NCBI RefSeq assembly: GCF_023556335.1
Contig: NZ_JAIKTS010000002.1
Location: forward strand, 124,001-188,000
Source of the DNA: Stenotrophomonas mori
Lineage (GTDB): Bacteria > Pseudomonadota > Gammaproteobacteria > Xanthomonadales > Xanthomonadaceae
DNA: 64,000 nt
Direction: 5' to 3'
In this document: positions 26,808 through 37,645 of the stretch, one piece after another
Layout of the letters: each line of letters starts with the position of its first letter
Numbering within the stretch: the stretch's first letter is position 1
Translations under genes and position numbers: made by a program
Notes under the pieces: model-generated
The model's input: only the letters and a program-made list of their open reading frames with translations
What the model was told of the DNA's origin: nothing
Database searches by the model: none

Positions 26808-27056
26808 TCAGAACAGGCCGCCGCCAAGACTGAGGCGGACCACGCCGACCACGATCACCCCCACGTTGAGCAGCAGACCGGCCTTGGCGCGGCCGCGGTT
26901 GGCCGGATGGGTGAACAGCAGGCCGATGGCCGCGATCAACGCACCGCACGCCGCGAACGGGATCACGAACCAGTTGCCCCAGCCCAGCAGCGGGATGAAG
27001 GCCACGACCATCCACAGCAGTGCCAGGATGCCCCAGACCAGGCTGATCAGACCCAT
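26808..27056 (-). CDS. small membrane protein, unknown function
   Basis: 82 residues, three hydrophobic segments (4-24, 31-48, 61-76). A perfect AAGGAGG ribosome binding site precedes the ATG at 27056, which strongly supports expression. No family was recognised; the glycine-rich end (RLSLGGGLF) is notable. It is divergent from a lipoprotein gene at 27203. Confidence 0.7.
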   Translation of the reverse strand: MGLISLVWGILALLWMVVAFIPLLGWGNWFVIPFAACGALIAAIGLLFTHPANRGRAKAGLLLNVGVIVVGVVRLSLGGGLF

Positions 27057-27202
27057 GTGTTTTCCTCCTTATGGAAACAACCCGCCGATTCCGGATGGTA
27101 CGCGTTCGGCCACCCGTGGGCCGCCGCGGCGGGCGGCGTTGGCGGCCGATTCAGACTTGGGCAAGGATGATCCATGAACCACCATCCCGGGGGAGTGAAG
27201 CC

Positions 27203-27625
27203 ATGAGATTTCCGCTCGCGATCGCGCTGTCCGCCGTCCTCGCCACCGGCGGCTGCGCCAGCACGTCCAAGGTCATGCTGGGGCAGGCACGCGCACCGAT
27301 CGATCCGGCCAGCGTGCAGATCTACACCACCCCGCCGGAAGGATCGCTGGAGATCGCCCAGCTGGAAGCCTCCAGTGCGGTCGGCTTCGGTACCCAGGGC
27401 CAGACCAACGCGGCCGTCGCCCGGCTCAAGCGCGAGGCCGCCGCGCTCGGCGCCAATGGCGTGATCCTGATGGGCGTGGGTGCCGGCGGCTCGCCGGTGG
27501 GCATGTCGGTCGGTGCCGGCAGCTACGGCCGCCACAGCGCCGGCGGCCTGAGCGTCGGCATCCCCACCCAGCAGAAGCGCGCCGCCGGCGTGGCGATCTG
27601 GGTGCCGCCGGGTGCCGGCCGCTAG
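27203..27625 (+). CDS. lipoprotein, unknown function
   Basis: 140 residues. A signal peptide with a lipobox (ATGGC, Cys18) begins at the ATG preceded by GGGAG. The central part, with AVARLKREAAALGANGVILMGVG, resembles the small alpha/beta domain of YbjQ/DUF4156-type envelope proteins; the remainder is glycine/serine-rich. The in-frame start at 27071 would hide the lipobox and was rejected. Confidence 0.75.
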   Translation: MRFPLAIALSAVLATGGCASTSKVMLGQARAPIDPASVQIYTTPPEGSLEIAQLEASSAVGFGTQGQTNAAVARLKREAAALGANGVILMGVGAGGSPVGMSVGAGSYGRHSAGGLSVGIPTQQKRAAGVAIWVPPGAGR

Positions 27626-27793
27626 GCAGGAAGGCCTTCCCGGTATGGCGGGCAGTCTCCGTCAACGAACCCGTGGGAAGTAGCCGGACCGATGTGTGAT
27701 GGCAAGCGTGTGCCGGGGCCCTTGACCGCCCCCCAGCCCCGTCCACTCCCCCACGCTGAACGTCGATCGCCGCTCGGGCCGGAGCGCGGCTAG

Positions 27794-27827
27794 AAAAAAA
27801 AAAAGCCTCCACGATCTGTGGAGGCTT
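27794..27827 (-). terminator. strong intrinsic terminator of the cysteine-rich secreted protein gene
   Basis: Ten-base-pair stem, AAGCCTCCAC with GTGGAGGCTT around a GATCT loop, with a run of eleven A on the left that gives eleven T on the minus strand. It lies 19 bases past the stop of the 64-residue gene. Confidence 0.95.
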
Positions 27828-27845
27828 CCTTTCCGGAATGGATCT

Positions 27846-28040
27846 TCAGGGTACCTGGCATTTGTACAGGCAGTCGATGTAGGCATCGCCACAATCATCG
27901 ACATTGCCGCCCATTGACTTGCATTGTTCATACGCCAGGCGGCAGGAGCGCGTGCAGAACGTCTCTGCGGCATAGGCCGCGCTGCCGAGGACGGACAGGG
28001 CCAGGACACTGATGACAAAGAATTTCGAAACCTTTTTCAT
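27846..28040 (-). CDS. small secreted protein with mirror-symmetric cysteine spacing, unknown
   Basis: 64 residues. Residues 1-24 are a typical Sec signal peptide (MKK start, cleavage after AYA). The mature 40 residues carry six cysteines at 29, 33, 40, 50, 57 and 61, spaced X3-X6-X9-X6-X3, which suggests two helices joined by disulfides (a helical hairpin). By my count the gene is about 55% GC against roughly 70% around it, and it has its own strong terminator, which points to recent acquisition or unusual selection. I recognise no family. The start at 28040 is preferred over an ATG nine codons upstream because the signal peptide begins there. Confidence 0.8.
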   Translation of the reverse strand: MKKVSKFFVISVLALSVLGSAAYAAETFCTRSCRLAYEQCKSMGGNVDDCGDAYIDCLYKCQVP

Positions 28041-28057
28041 GGCTACCGACTCTTTGG

Positions 28058-28073
28058 GCCTGAACATTCAGGC
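28058..28073. promoter_or_regulatory. palindrome upstream of the cysteine-rich gene
   Basis: GCCTGAACATTCAGGC, seven-base arms with a two-base centre, 17 bases upstream of the start codon. It could be an operator or part of an RNA hairpin in the leader. A weak promoter (TTGCGA, 18 bases, GATATT on the minus strand) lies at about 28130-28160. Confidence 0.4.
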
Positions 28074-28310
28074 GTCGTCAGACTAGTTGCCCTGTTTCGC
28101 CCCACGAAAGATGTCTTCATCCCATTCTGGCGAATATCAGACTTTTCCTACAAAGATCGCAAGAGATCAGCGGTACCGATGTACCGCCACCCGGCCCCCT
28201 CTACACGGTGATGCAACGCCCCCGGCCCTGCCTGCATTGCCGCGCGGATCGCGGCGCCGGAACGTCGCACGCGCCTCCGCCCGCCGATGCGTGGCGGTCC
28301 GGCCGGCGCA

Positions 28311-30113
28311 TCACTTCCTGCGCTGCGCGGGAATGAAGACCTCGTTGACCGCGGTGGCCAGCTGGTCCGGCGGCAGCAGCCCCTGGTCGAGCAGGAAGTT
28401 GTTGAAGGCCAGGCGGTCGAACGCGCCGCCGAGGGCCAGTTCGGTCTGCATGCGCAGCTCCAGGATCCGGGTGTAGCCATAGAAATAGCTGCACGCCTGG
28501 CCCGGCGAGCGCACCGTGTAGCGGTCCAACTCCTGGGCCGCCATGGCCTCGGACAGGCCCACGCCATCGACCAGCACCCGACGCGCCTGCTCGCGGTCGG
28601 TCTGGCCGAGGTTGAGCATCGGGTCGAGCATGGCCCGGGCCGCGCGCAGCAGGCGGAACTGCAGGGCGATCATCTGCCCGTCCAGCGGCTCGAACGGCAC
28701 CATCTCCGCTTCGGCATACAACGCCCAGCCCTCGACGTTGACCGAGTTGAACGCGAACAGCGTGCGCGCCAGCGAGATGCCGCGCTCCACCATCGCCGCG
28801 AACTGCAGGTCATGGCCGGGGCGTCCTTCGTGCGCGCTCAGGGTCCACGCCGCCGAACCGAAGTTGAAGTCGTCGTACTGCGCCTTCTCACCGGAGGCGG
28901 GGTTGCCCAGCGGCAGCACGAAGGTGCCCTGCTGGCCGGTATTGCCGACCAGCGGCGCCGGCAGGTAATGCGGGGCCGGCGACGCGGCGCTTTCGGCGGC
29001 GCTGCCCAGGCGCATCTGCAGCGGACGCTGCGGCACGTCGACGATGCCCTGCTCGCGGATGATCGGGTCGATCGCGTCGATCACCCCGCGGTAATGCGAT
29101 TCGAGCCGGTCGTTGCCGATGGTGTCCTGCTTCAGCGCGCGGATCACCGCCACGTAGTCGTTCGGGTCGGCGACCTCCAGGCGCTTGTCCCTGGCCACCA
29201 GCGGCGCCAGCTGGCGCATCGCCGCACGGGTCTCCATGTATTCGAGCTGGGCGCGCTGCACCAGCAGCGCCGGGTCGATGTCCACGCCCACGTCCTTGAG
29301 CTGGAAGGCGTACAGCCCGGCCGGCAGGCGGGTGTCGGTGCGGGCCTGCGCCAGCACGTCCTCCCGCGTCCAGGCGATGTAGTCCTTCATCTGCGTGGAC
29401 AGGGCGGCCAGTGCCGCGTCGGCGCCTTCGATGCCGTACTTGGCGAACAGCGTGCCGATGCCGTCGATGTAGGTGTCGACGTTGGCGATGGCCTGCTCGA
29501 CCTCGATCTTCGTAGGCTGCAGCAGGTCCGGGGTACCGCTCTTCTCGGCATAGCGCTGGCGCGCCAGGGTGGCCAGCGGCTGCGTGCCCGGTGCCTGGCC
29601 GACGTAGGCCTTCAGGCGGTCCAGCGCCCTGGCGCGGCGCTCGGCCGGCACCTGGTCGGACAACAGTCCGTTGAGGCCGCTGAAGACGATCTGCGGCACG
29701 TCCACCCACGGCATCAGGTGCTGTTCGTTGAGCGTGCTGCCCTCGATGCCGCGCTCGGCCGCGGCGATCATGATCTCCAGGTCCTGGCGCACGTTGGGGT
29801 CGCGCTCGACCTGCAGCTTCGCGCGCAGCCGGGTCCGCGCCTGCTCCAGCGCGGCACGGTAGCGGCGGGCGTTGTCCTGGCCGAGGTCGACCGTCTTGTC
29901 GTCATAGCCGGGGACGCCGAAGAAGCTGGCCATCTCCGGCTGGAACGGCGCCTGCGCCTGCAGCAGGATCTGCGCCAGCTCGTTGCTGTGGACCACCCAG
30001 GCGGGGGCCGCCGGCGCGGCCGGGGAGGCGGGTGCCGGGGCGGCAGCGGCGGTGCCGATGACGGTCGGGGGGACGGCAAGGGCCAGGGCGACAGCGAGAA
30101 CCAACGGCTTCAT
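28311..30113 (-). CDS. exported DUF885 family protein (putative metallopeptidase)
   Basis: 600 residues with a signal peptide (1-25). The C-terminal half carries HEGRPGHDLQ, the HExGH-like zinc motif of DUF885, and VEGWALYAE, its second conserved block. DUF885 proteins are related to the thimet-like/carboxypeptidase Taq metallopeptidases and are common as exported proteins in Xanthomonadaceae. Peptidase activity is assumed from the fold. The gene is followed by nothing on its strand before the low-GC region. Confidence 0.85.
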   Translation of the reverse strand: MKPLVLAVALALAVPPTVIGTAAAAPAPASPAAPAAPAWVVHSNELAQILLQAQAPFQPEMASFFGVPGYDDKTVDLGQDNARRYRAALEQARTRLRAKLQVERDPNVRQDLEIMIAAAERGIEGSTLNEQHLMPWVDVPQIVFSGLNGLLSDQVPAERRARALDRLKAYVGQAPGTQPLATLARQRYAEKSGTPDLLQPTKIEVEQAIANVDTYIDGIGTLFAKYGIEGADAALAALSTQMKDYIAWTREDVLAQARTDTRLPAGLYAFQLKDVGVDIDPALLVQRAQLEYMETRAAMRQLAPLVARDKRLEVADPNDYVAVIRALKQDTIGNDRLESHYRGVIDAIDPIIREQGIVDVPQRPLQMRLGSAAESAASPAPHYLPAPLVGNTGQQGTFVLPLGNPASGEKAQYDDFNFGSAAWTLSAHEGRPGHDLQFAAMVERGISLARTLFAFNSVNVEGWALYAEAEMVPFEPLDGQMIALQFRLLRAARAMLDPMLNLGQTDREQARRVLVDGVGLSEAMAAQELDRYTVRSPGQACSYFYGYTRILELRMQTELALGGAFDRLAFNNFLLDQGLLPPDQLATAVNEVFIPAQRRK

Positions 30114-30818
30114 GGGACGACTCCGGAAAGGATGCCGGTGAAACTACCCAGTCGACGCAGGAGCGGCAAGCGCACCCGGCTGGACGACGAGCCTTGGATG
30201 CCGGCCCGCCTGCACTTCCCCGACCGGACAAGGCGACCGGCTGCCGCCACGGGCCGGCGCCGTGCGGGACGGCGCGTACCCGGCTGGAACAGGACCCCGC
30301 GCGCGCCGGACGGCGGAGCAACCGCTCACCCGCCGCGCGGCAGGCCGGTGCAGGACGTCCCGCCGGGGAGGCGCAGGTCCGGCAGCGCCTCCCGACCGGC
30401 CGCTGCACCCACCGTTCCTCGAAGCCCCCTGCAGGTGGCGATACGCCCCACGGGGTCCTGCCGCACCGTGCGGCCCGGAGACACGGATCACCTTCCAGGC
30501 GCTGCCCACCGCGCCAAACCCGCTGGCGCCACCGATGACGCACTGCCCGGCCGCGATCGGCGCCTCCGGCACTGCCGCACCTGCGGGCGTTGCGCGGCGC
30601 GGGCGGCGGCCTCGCGGCAGGGCGCGCGGGACGCCGGCGATACGGCCATCCGCCGCGGTCCCATGCCGTTGACCCGTCTCCGGTGCCGAGCCGCGGCCCG
30701 GCGGCCGGCGGCAGCGTCCACGTCAGCTGGCGTCACCGGGTGCGCGACGGCGCGCCGGGCGCGGGCGCCGCATCCGGCGGAGGCGCTGGAAGCCGTGCGG
30801 CCGCGCCCCCGCTGCCGT
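30114..30818. other. 705-base gap with no supported gene
   Basis: The largest repeat-free gene-less stretch in the window, upstream of the DUF885 gene and downstream of dipeptidyl peptidase IV. Open frames exist in all six frames, as expected at this GC content, but their translations are Arg/Ala/Gly/Pro-rich with no domain and no good ribosome binding site. No clear hairpin terminator or repeat was found. Confidence 0.45.
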
Positions 30819-33080
<2,262 letters not shown>

Positions 33081-33189
33081 CTAGCCGAGCGTGGCCGCAG
33101 GCGCGCCCCGCGCGGCGGCCATGCCCCCGCCGGGCGGCGGCCATCGGCGGGGACGACCGTGCCGGCAGCGCGGCCCGGCGCGGTGGCGG

Positions 33190-33879
33190 TCAGCGCGGGC
33201 CGAACAGGTGCCTGCGCTCTTCCTCGCTCAGCGGCTTGCCGGCCTCCGGGTTGATGGTCGGCCCCAGCGCATAGGCGCGCCGGGTGGCGGGACGCGCGGC
33301 GATGGCCTGGTGCCAACGGTGCAGGTGCGGGAAGGCGTCGAAGTCGGCCGGCAGCTTGCTGTAGGCGCCGATCCACGGGTAGCTGGCCATGTCGGCGATG
33401 CCGTAGTCGTCGCCGGCCAGGTAGGCCGACCCGGCCAGGCGCTTGTCCATCACCCGGTGCAGCCGCCGCACCTCGCTGTCGTAGCGTTCGATGGCATAGG
33501 GAATGCGCTCGGGCGCGTAGACGTTGAAGTGGCCCATCTGCCCGCTCATCGGCCCCAGCCCGCCCATCTGCCAGAACAGCCATTCCAGCGTGGCGGCGCG
33601 GCCCCGCGGGTCGGCCGGCAGGAAGCGGCCGGTCTTCTCGGCCAGGTACAGCAGGATCGCGCCGGACTCGAACACGCTCAGCGGCGCGCCGCCGTCGGCC
33701 GGGGCATGGTCGACGATCGCCGGCATCTTGTTGTTCGGCGAAACCGCCAGGAACGCCGGCTGGAACTGGTCGCCCTTGCCGATGTCGACCGGCAGCAGCC
33801 GGTAGTCCAGCCCCGTTTCCTCCAGGAACAGGGTGATCTTGTGGCCGTTGGGGGTCGGCCAGTAGTACAGGTCGATCAT
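33190..33879 (-). CDS. glutathione S-transferase, nu class (YfcG/YghU-like)
   Basis: 229 residues. It opens with MIDLYYWPTPNGHKITLFLEE, the YfcG-type N-terminus in which Thr/Asn replace the usual catalytic Tyr/Ser. The thioredoxin-like half continues with NNKMPAIVD and FESGAILLYLAEK (glutathione binding), followed by the helical domain with YGIADMASYPWIGAY. Nu-class enzymes show disulfide-bond reductase activity towards glutathione-linked disulfides. Cytoplasmic, normal length. Confidence 0.92.
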   Translation of the reverse strand: MIDLYYWPTPNGHKITLFLEETGLDYRLLPVDIGKGDQFQPAFLAVSPNNKMPAIVDHAPADGGAPLSVFESGAILLYLAEKTGRFLPADPRGRAATLEWLFWQMGGLGPMSGQMGHFNVYAPERIPYAIERYDSEVRRLHRVMDKRLAGSAYLAGDDYGIADMASYPWIGAYSKLPADFDAFPHLHRWHQAIAARPATRRAYALGPTINPEAGKPLSEEERRHLFGPR

Positions 33880-33987
33880 GAATGCGCCTCCTCGTGGCGA
33901 GCGTCCGCAGGCCGTCTACGGTAGCGCTTGGCAGCCCCCGGGGGCGACCGCTAACCTTCCGCGTTTCCGCAACGCAGCATCCCTGCC

Positions 33988-34572
33988 ATGTCCGCACACA
34001 AACCGCTGAGCCCGCTTCCCGCCCTGATCTTCGCCTCGCGCTGGCTGCAGCTGCCGCTCTACCTCGGCCTGATCGTCGCGCAGTGCGTCTATGTCTTCCT
34101 GTTCGGCAAGGAACTGTGGCATCTGATCCACGACGCGGACGCGCTGGGCGAGCAGCAGATCATGCTGATCGTGCTCGGGCTGATCGACGTGGTGATGATC
34201 TCCAACCTGCTGGTGATGGTGATCGTCGGCGGCTATGAGACCTTCGTCTCGCGCCTGGGCCTGCAGGGCCACCCGGACCAGCCGGAATGGCTCAGCCACG
34301 TCAATGCCTCGGTGCTCAAGGTGAAGCTGGCGATGGCGATCATCGGCATCTCCTCGATCCACCTGCTCAAGACCTTCATCGAGGCCGGCCAGCTGGGCCT
34401 GCCGCTGTGCGCGCCGGAGCTGGTGGCGACCGGCGTGGCCTGCACCAAGTTCACCTCCACCGGGGTGATGTGGCAGACCATCATCCACTGCGTATTCATC
34501 CTTTCGGCGGTGGGCATCGCCTGGACCGACAAGCTGATGGCCAACGGCCATCCCAGGCAGAACGGGCACTGA
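33988..34572 (+). CDS. YqhA/UPF0114 family membrane protein
   Basis: 194 residues with four hydrophobic helices (12-36, 58-80, 105-125, 160-180). [17 protein letters not shown] at the start and [21 protein letters not shown] are the family signature. The role is unknown; the family is inner-membrane. It is divergent from the glutathione S-transferase gene. The length is slightly above the usual 165, owing to an insert with cysteines ([18 protein letters not shown]). Confidence 0.9.
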   Translation: MSAHKPLSPLPALIFASRWLQLPLYLGLIVAQCVYVFLFGKELWHLIHDADALGEQQIMLIVLGLIDVVMISNLLVMVIVGGYETFVSRLGLQGHPDQPEWLSHVNASVLKVKLAMAIIGISSIHLLKTFIEAGQLGLPLCAPELVATGVACTKFTSTGVMWQTIIHCVFILSAVGIAWTDKLMANGHPRQNGH

Positions 34573-34763
34573 GTCCCGGGCGGCCGGGCGCCGTACCGCG
34601 GCGGCCGGCGGGGCCTGCCGGCCGGCCCCGGCCTCGTGCCGCCGGGGAAGCGGTGTTAGATTCCCCCCTTCGTCCGGGATCCGGCCGGTGTCGGGAAACG
34701 CCGTGCCGTGATGCACCCCCGGGCGGGCCACCATTCGCGTTCGTCGATTCAAGGGGAAGATTG

Positions 34764-35777
34764 ATGTCGTACGTCACGATCCACCGCAAGGTCCACCTGC
34801 TGGTCCCCGCCCTGCTGGCCGTCGCCCTGGCCGCCTGCTCGGACAAGGACGGCTCCACCCCCGCCACCGCCGAAGACGCCCCGGCGCCGGCACCGGCCGC
34901 CGCGCCGGCGGAACCGGCGGTCTCGGCCAAGGTGCAGTCGATGGGCACCGACCAGCTGCGCGATTCGGCCAGCACCGCGCTGCGCGAGAACCGCATGTAC
35001 GCGCCGGCCGGCGACAACGCCATGGAGTACTACCTGGCGCTGCGCGACAAGCTCCCCGACGACGCCAGCATCAAGAGCGCACTGACCGACCTGCAGCCCT
35101 ACACCCTGATCGCCGCCGAGCAGAGCCTGGCCCGCGAGGACTTTCCCGAAGCTCAGCGCCTGATCGCGCTGATCGAGAAGGTCGACCCGGCCGCGCCGGC
35201 GCTGCCGCGCCTGAAGCAGGGTGTGGACAGCGGCATGCAGCTGGTCTCGCGGCGTACCCGCGACGAGGCCGACCGCGCCCGCCAGGACAACGAGAACCGC
35301 GCCCGCCAGCAGGTCGAACAGCAGCGCCTGGCCCAGCAGCTGGCCGCCGAGGCGGTGGCCGCACAGCAGCTGGCGGCGCGCCAGGAGGCGGCGCGCAAGG
35401 AAAGCGAGCGTCTGGAGGCCGAGCGCCAGGCGGCCGCCAAGCGCGAAGCCGATGCCCGTGCCGCCGCGCAGCAGGTCGCGGCCGCGGCCAAGCCGGCGGC
35501 CCCGCCACCGCCGCCGGCCGCGCCGACCCTGCGTGCGGTCAGCACCCCGGCACCGCGCTATCCGGCCGATGCCCTGCGCTCGGGCACGTCCGGCGAGGTG
35601 CTGGTGGAGATCACCGTGGGTACCGACGGCTCGGTCACCGACGCGCGCGTGCTGCGCGCCACGCCGCCGCGGGTATTCGACCGCGAGGCGCTCAATGCGG
35701 TGAAGCGCTGGCGCTTCGAGCCCATCGCCAGCCCGACCACCACCCGCCGCACCCTGGCGTTCCAGCCGAACCAGTAA
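34764..35777 (+). CDS. lipoprotein with coiled coil and C-terminal TonB domain
   Basis: 337 residues. The N-terminus is a lipoprotein signal (LAAC, Cys25, Ser at +2, which favours outer-membrane sorting) instead of the usual TonB inner-membrane helix. Next come an Ala/Pro-rich linker, a helical region, a long Gln/Ala/Glu/Arg coiled coil (about 162-245), a proline run and a C-terminal TonB_C domain (255-337, with YPADALRSGTSGEVLVEITVG and NAVKRWRFEP). TonB_C domains pass proton-motive energy to outer-membrane receptors; with a lipid anchor that role is doubtful. AAGGGGA precedes the ATG. Confidence 0.85.
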   Translation: MSYVTIHRKVHLLVPALLAVALAACSDKDGSTPATAEDAPAPAPAAAPAEPAVSAKVQSMGTDQLRDSASTALRENRMYAPAGDNAMEYYLALRDKLPDDASIKSALTDLQPYTLIAAEQSLAREDFPEAQRLIALIEKVDPAAPALPRLKQGVDSGMQLVSRRTRDEADRARQDNENRARQQVEQQRLAQQLAAEAVAAQQLAARQEAARKESERLEAERQAAAKREADARAAAQQVAAAAKPAAPPPPPAAPTLRAVSTPAPRYPADALRSGTSGEVLVEITVGTDGSVTDARVLRATPPRVFDREALNAVKRWRFEPIASPTTTRRTLAFQPNQ

Positions 35778-35828
35778 GGCCGCCGCCGGCCTGCGCAGCG
35801 CGCGGGCCGGCACGCGGAAACGGCGCCC

Positions 35829-36593
35829 TCAGGCCGCCGGCAGCGGCGGCGTGCTCAGGTACTTCTCGCGGCGCACCTGCGGCGCCCCGAGGCCCGCGGC
35901 CCGCAGCGCCTCGAAGCAGGCGTCGACCATGGCCGGATTGCCGCACAGGTAGGCGATGTCGCGCGAGGGATCCGGCGCCAGCTCGGCCAGCTGCTGCTGC
36001 ACGTAGCCGTGGCGCACGTCCGCGTCCGGCTGCTCCGGCAGCGCCCGCGACAGGCAGGGCATGTAGCGGAAACCGGGATGGGCGGCGGCGAAGGCGCGGA
36101 AATCGTCGCCGTAGAGCAGCTCGTCGGGAGTGCGCGCGCCCTGCAGCAGCACCACCTCCACCCCGCGCCGAGCGATCGCCTCGCCCAGCAGCGGCAGCAT
36201 CGCGCGGTACGGGGTCACCCCGGTGCCGGTGGCGATCAGCAGGTAACGGCCGTTGCGGTCGCCGGGCTGCAGGCAGAAACGCCCGAACGGGCCGCTGGCG
36301 GTGATGTGCTGGCCGATTTCCAGCCCCTCGAACAGCGCGGTGGCGGCACCCCCGGGCACGAAGCCGACCGCGATCTCGGCCGCGTCGCCGGCGCCGAGCG
36401 CGGGGTCGTGGACCGTCGCCAGCGAATAGCTGCGCTTGGCCGCGGTCCCGTCGGCATAGGCGAAGTGCACCTGGATGAACTGCCCGGGCTTGAAATCCAG
36501 CGGCTGGCCGTCATCGCGGACGAAGTGGTAATGACCGACAGCCGGCGCCAGCATGCGGCGGCCGGCCAGCTTGAGGGGGAATTGGACAGGCAC
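35829..36593 (-). CDS. fpr: ferredoxin-NADP+ reductase
   Basis: 254 residues. RSYSLAT binds FAD, ATGTGVTPYRAM the pyridine nucleotide, and YLCGNPAMVDACFEAL is the conserved C-terminal NADP motif. It moves electrons between NADPH and ferredoxin or flavodoxin, useful for iron-sulfur repair and oxidative stress. The start is GTG at 36593 (no nearer ATG gives the full FAD domain). The C-terminal tail (STPPLPAA) extends past the usual aromatic end. It converges with the TonB-domain lipoprotein gene. Confidence 0.92.
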   Translation of the reverse strand: MPVQFPLKLAGRRMLAPAVGHYHFVRDDGQPLDFKPGQFIQVHFAYADGTAAKRSYSLATVHDPALGAGDAAEIAVGFVPGGAATALFEGLEIGQHITASGPFGRFCLQPGDRNGRYLLIATGTGVTPYRAMLPLLGEAIARRGVEVVLLQGARTPDELLYGDDFRAFAAAHPGFRYMPCLSRALPEQPDADVRHGYVQQQLAELAPDPSRDIAYLCGNPAMVDACFEALRAAGLGAPQVRREKYLSTPPLPAA

Positions 36594-36628
36594 GGATGGG
36601 AAACAGTGTGTAGCCGGGTGGAGCCCGC

Positions 36629-36648
36629 GGGGCTTCTATAATAGCCCC
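36629..36648 (+). promoter_or_regulatory. possible promoter: TATAAT inside an inverted repeat
   Basis: A perfect -10 hexamer TATAAT (36637-36642) sits in the centre of GGGGCT-N8-AGCCCC. A -35 box is not obvious. It may serve the ABC transporter gene (plus) and, with its near-symmetric AT core, also fpr (minus). A repressor bound to the repeat would block the promoter. Confidence 0.5.
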
Positions 36649-36691
36649 TCGCACTTACCCGGCACCGCCACGGCGGCGCGAAGGCACGAGC

Positions 36692-37645
36692 TTGATATCC
36701 CCAACCGCTTCCGGCGCGCCCGCATTGCGCGTGCACGATCTCCGCAAGACCTACGACAACGGCGTGCAGGCGCTCAAGGGCGTTTCGCTGGAGGTCGCCC
36801 CCGGCGACTTCTTCGCGCTGCTCGGCCCCAACGGCGCCGGCAAGTCCACGCTGATCGGCATCGTCTCCTCGCTGGTGAACCTCAGCCAGGGCGAGGTGCA
36901 GGTGTTCGGCACCGACCTGGTGTCCGAGCGCAGCGCCACCATGCGCCTGCTCGGGCTGGTGCCGCAGGAGATCAATTTCAACCTGTTCGAGAAGCCGTTC
37001 GACATCCTGGTCAACTACGCCGGGTTCTACGGCCTCCCGCGTGCCGAGGCCGAGGTCCGCGCCGAGCAGGAGCTCAGGCGCGCGCACCTGTGGGACAAGG
37101 CGCAGATGATGAGCCGCACGCTGTCCGGCGGCATGAAGCGGCGGCTGATGATCGCCCGCGCGATGATGACCCGGCCGCGCCTGCTGATCCTGGACGAACC
37201 CACCGCCGGCGTGGACATCGAGATCCGCCGCGACATGTGGAAGACGCTGCAGGAGATCAACGCCGCCGGCACCACCATCATCCTCACCACCCATTACCTG
37301 GAAGAAGCCGAGCAGCTGTGCCGCAACCTGGCCATCATCAACCATGGCCGGATCGTCGAGCAGGGACCGATGCGCGGGCTGCTGGCCAAGCTCGACGTGG
37401 AGGGCTTCATGCTCGACGTCGAAGGCGAGCTGCCGGCGGCGCTGCCGGCGATCGACGGCGCGCGGCTGGTGGCGGTCGATGCGCACACCCTGGACCTGGA
37501 CATGCCGCGGGCGATGGACCTGAACCGCGTGTTCGACACGCTCGGCACCGCCGGCATCCGCGTGCGCTCGATGCGCACCAAGAGCAACCGCCTGGAGGAG
37601 CTGTTCGTGCGCCTCACCGGCAACCTGGAGACGCCCGCCGCATGA
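36692..37645 (+). CDS. ABC-2 type exporter, ATP-binding protein (YadG-like)
   Basis: 317 residues. Walker A GPNGAGKS, signature LSGGMKRRL, Walker B LLILDEPTAG and the switch His in TTHYLEEAEQL are intact. The C-terminal 80 residues are the extra domain common to exporter ATPases of this family. The start is TTG at 36692 with AAGG ten bases upstream; no ATG lies near. Its stop overlaps the next gene's ATG by four bases (ATGA), so it is cotranscribed and coupled to its permease. The substrate is unknown. Confidence 0.92.
   Translation: MISPTASGAPALRVHDLRKTYDNGVQALKGVSLEVAPGDFFALLGPNGAGKSTLIGIVSSLVNLSQGEVQVFGTDLVSERSATMRLLGLVPQEINFNLFEKPFDILVNYAGFYGLPRAEAEVRAEQELRRAHLWDKAQMMSRTLSGGMKRRLMIARAMMTRPRLLILDEPTAGVDIEIRRDMWKTLQEINAAGTTIILTTHYLEEAEQLCRNLAIINHGRIVEQGPMRGLLAKLDVEGFMLDVEGELPAALPAIDGARLVAVDAHTLDLDMPRAMDLNRVFDTLGTAGIRVRSMRTKSNRLEELFVRLTGNLETPAA

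Noticed and set aside
27846..28040. Ribosomally made modified peptide (RiPP) precursor
   Set aside because: It has a Sec signal peptide rather than a leader peptide, and no modification or RiPP-export genes are near.
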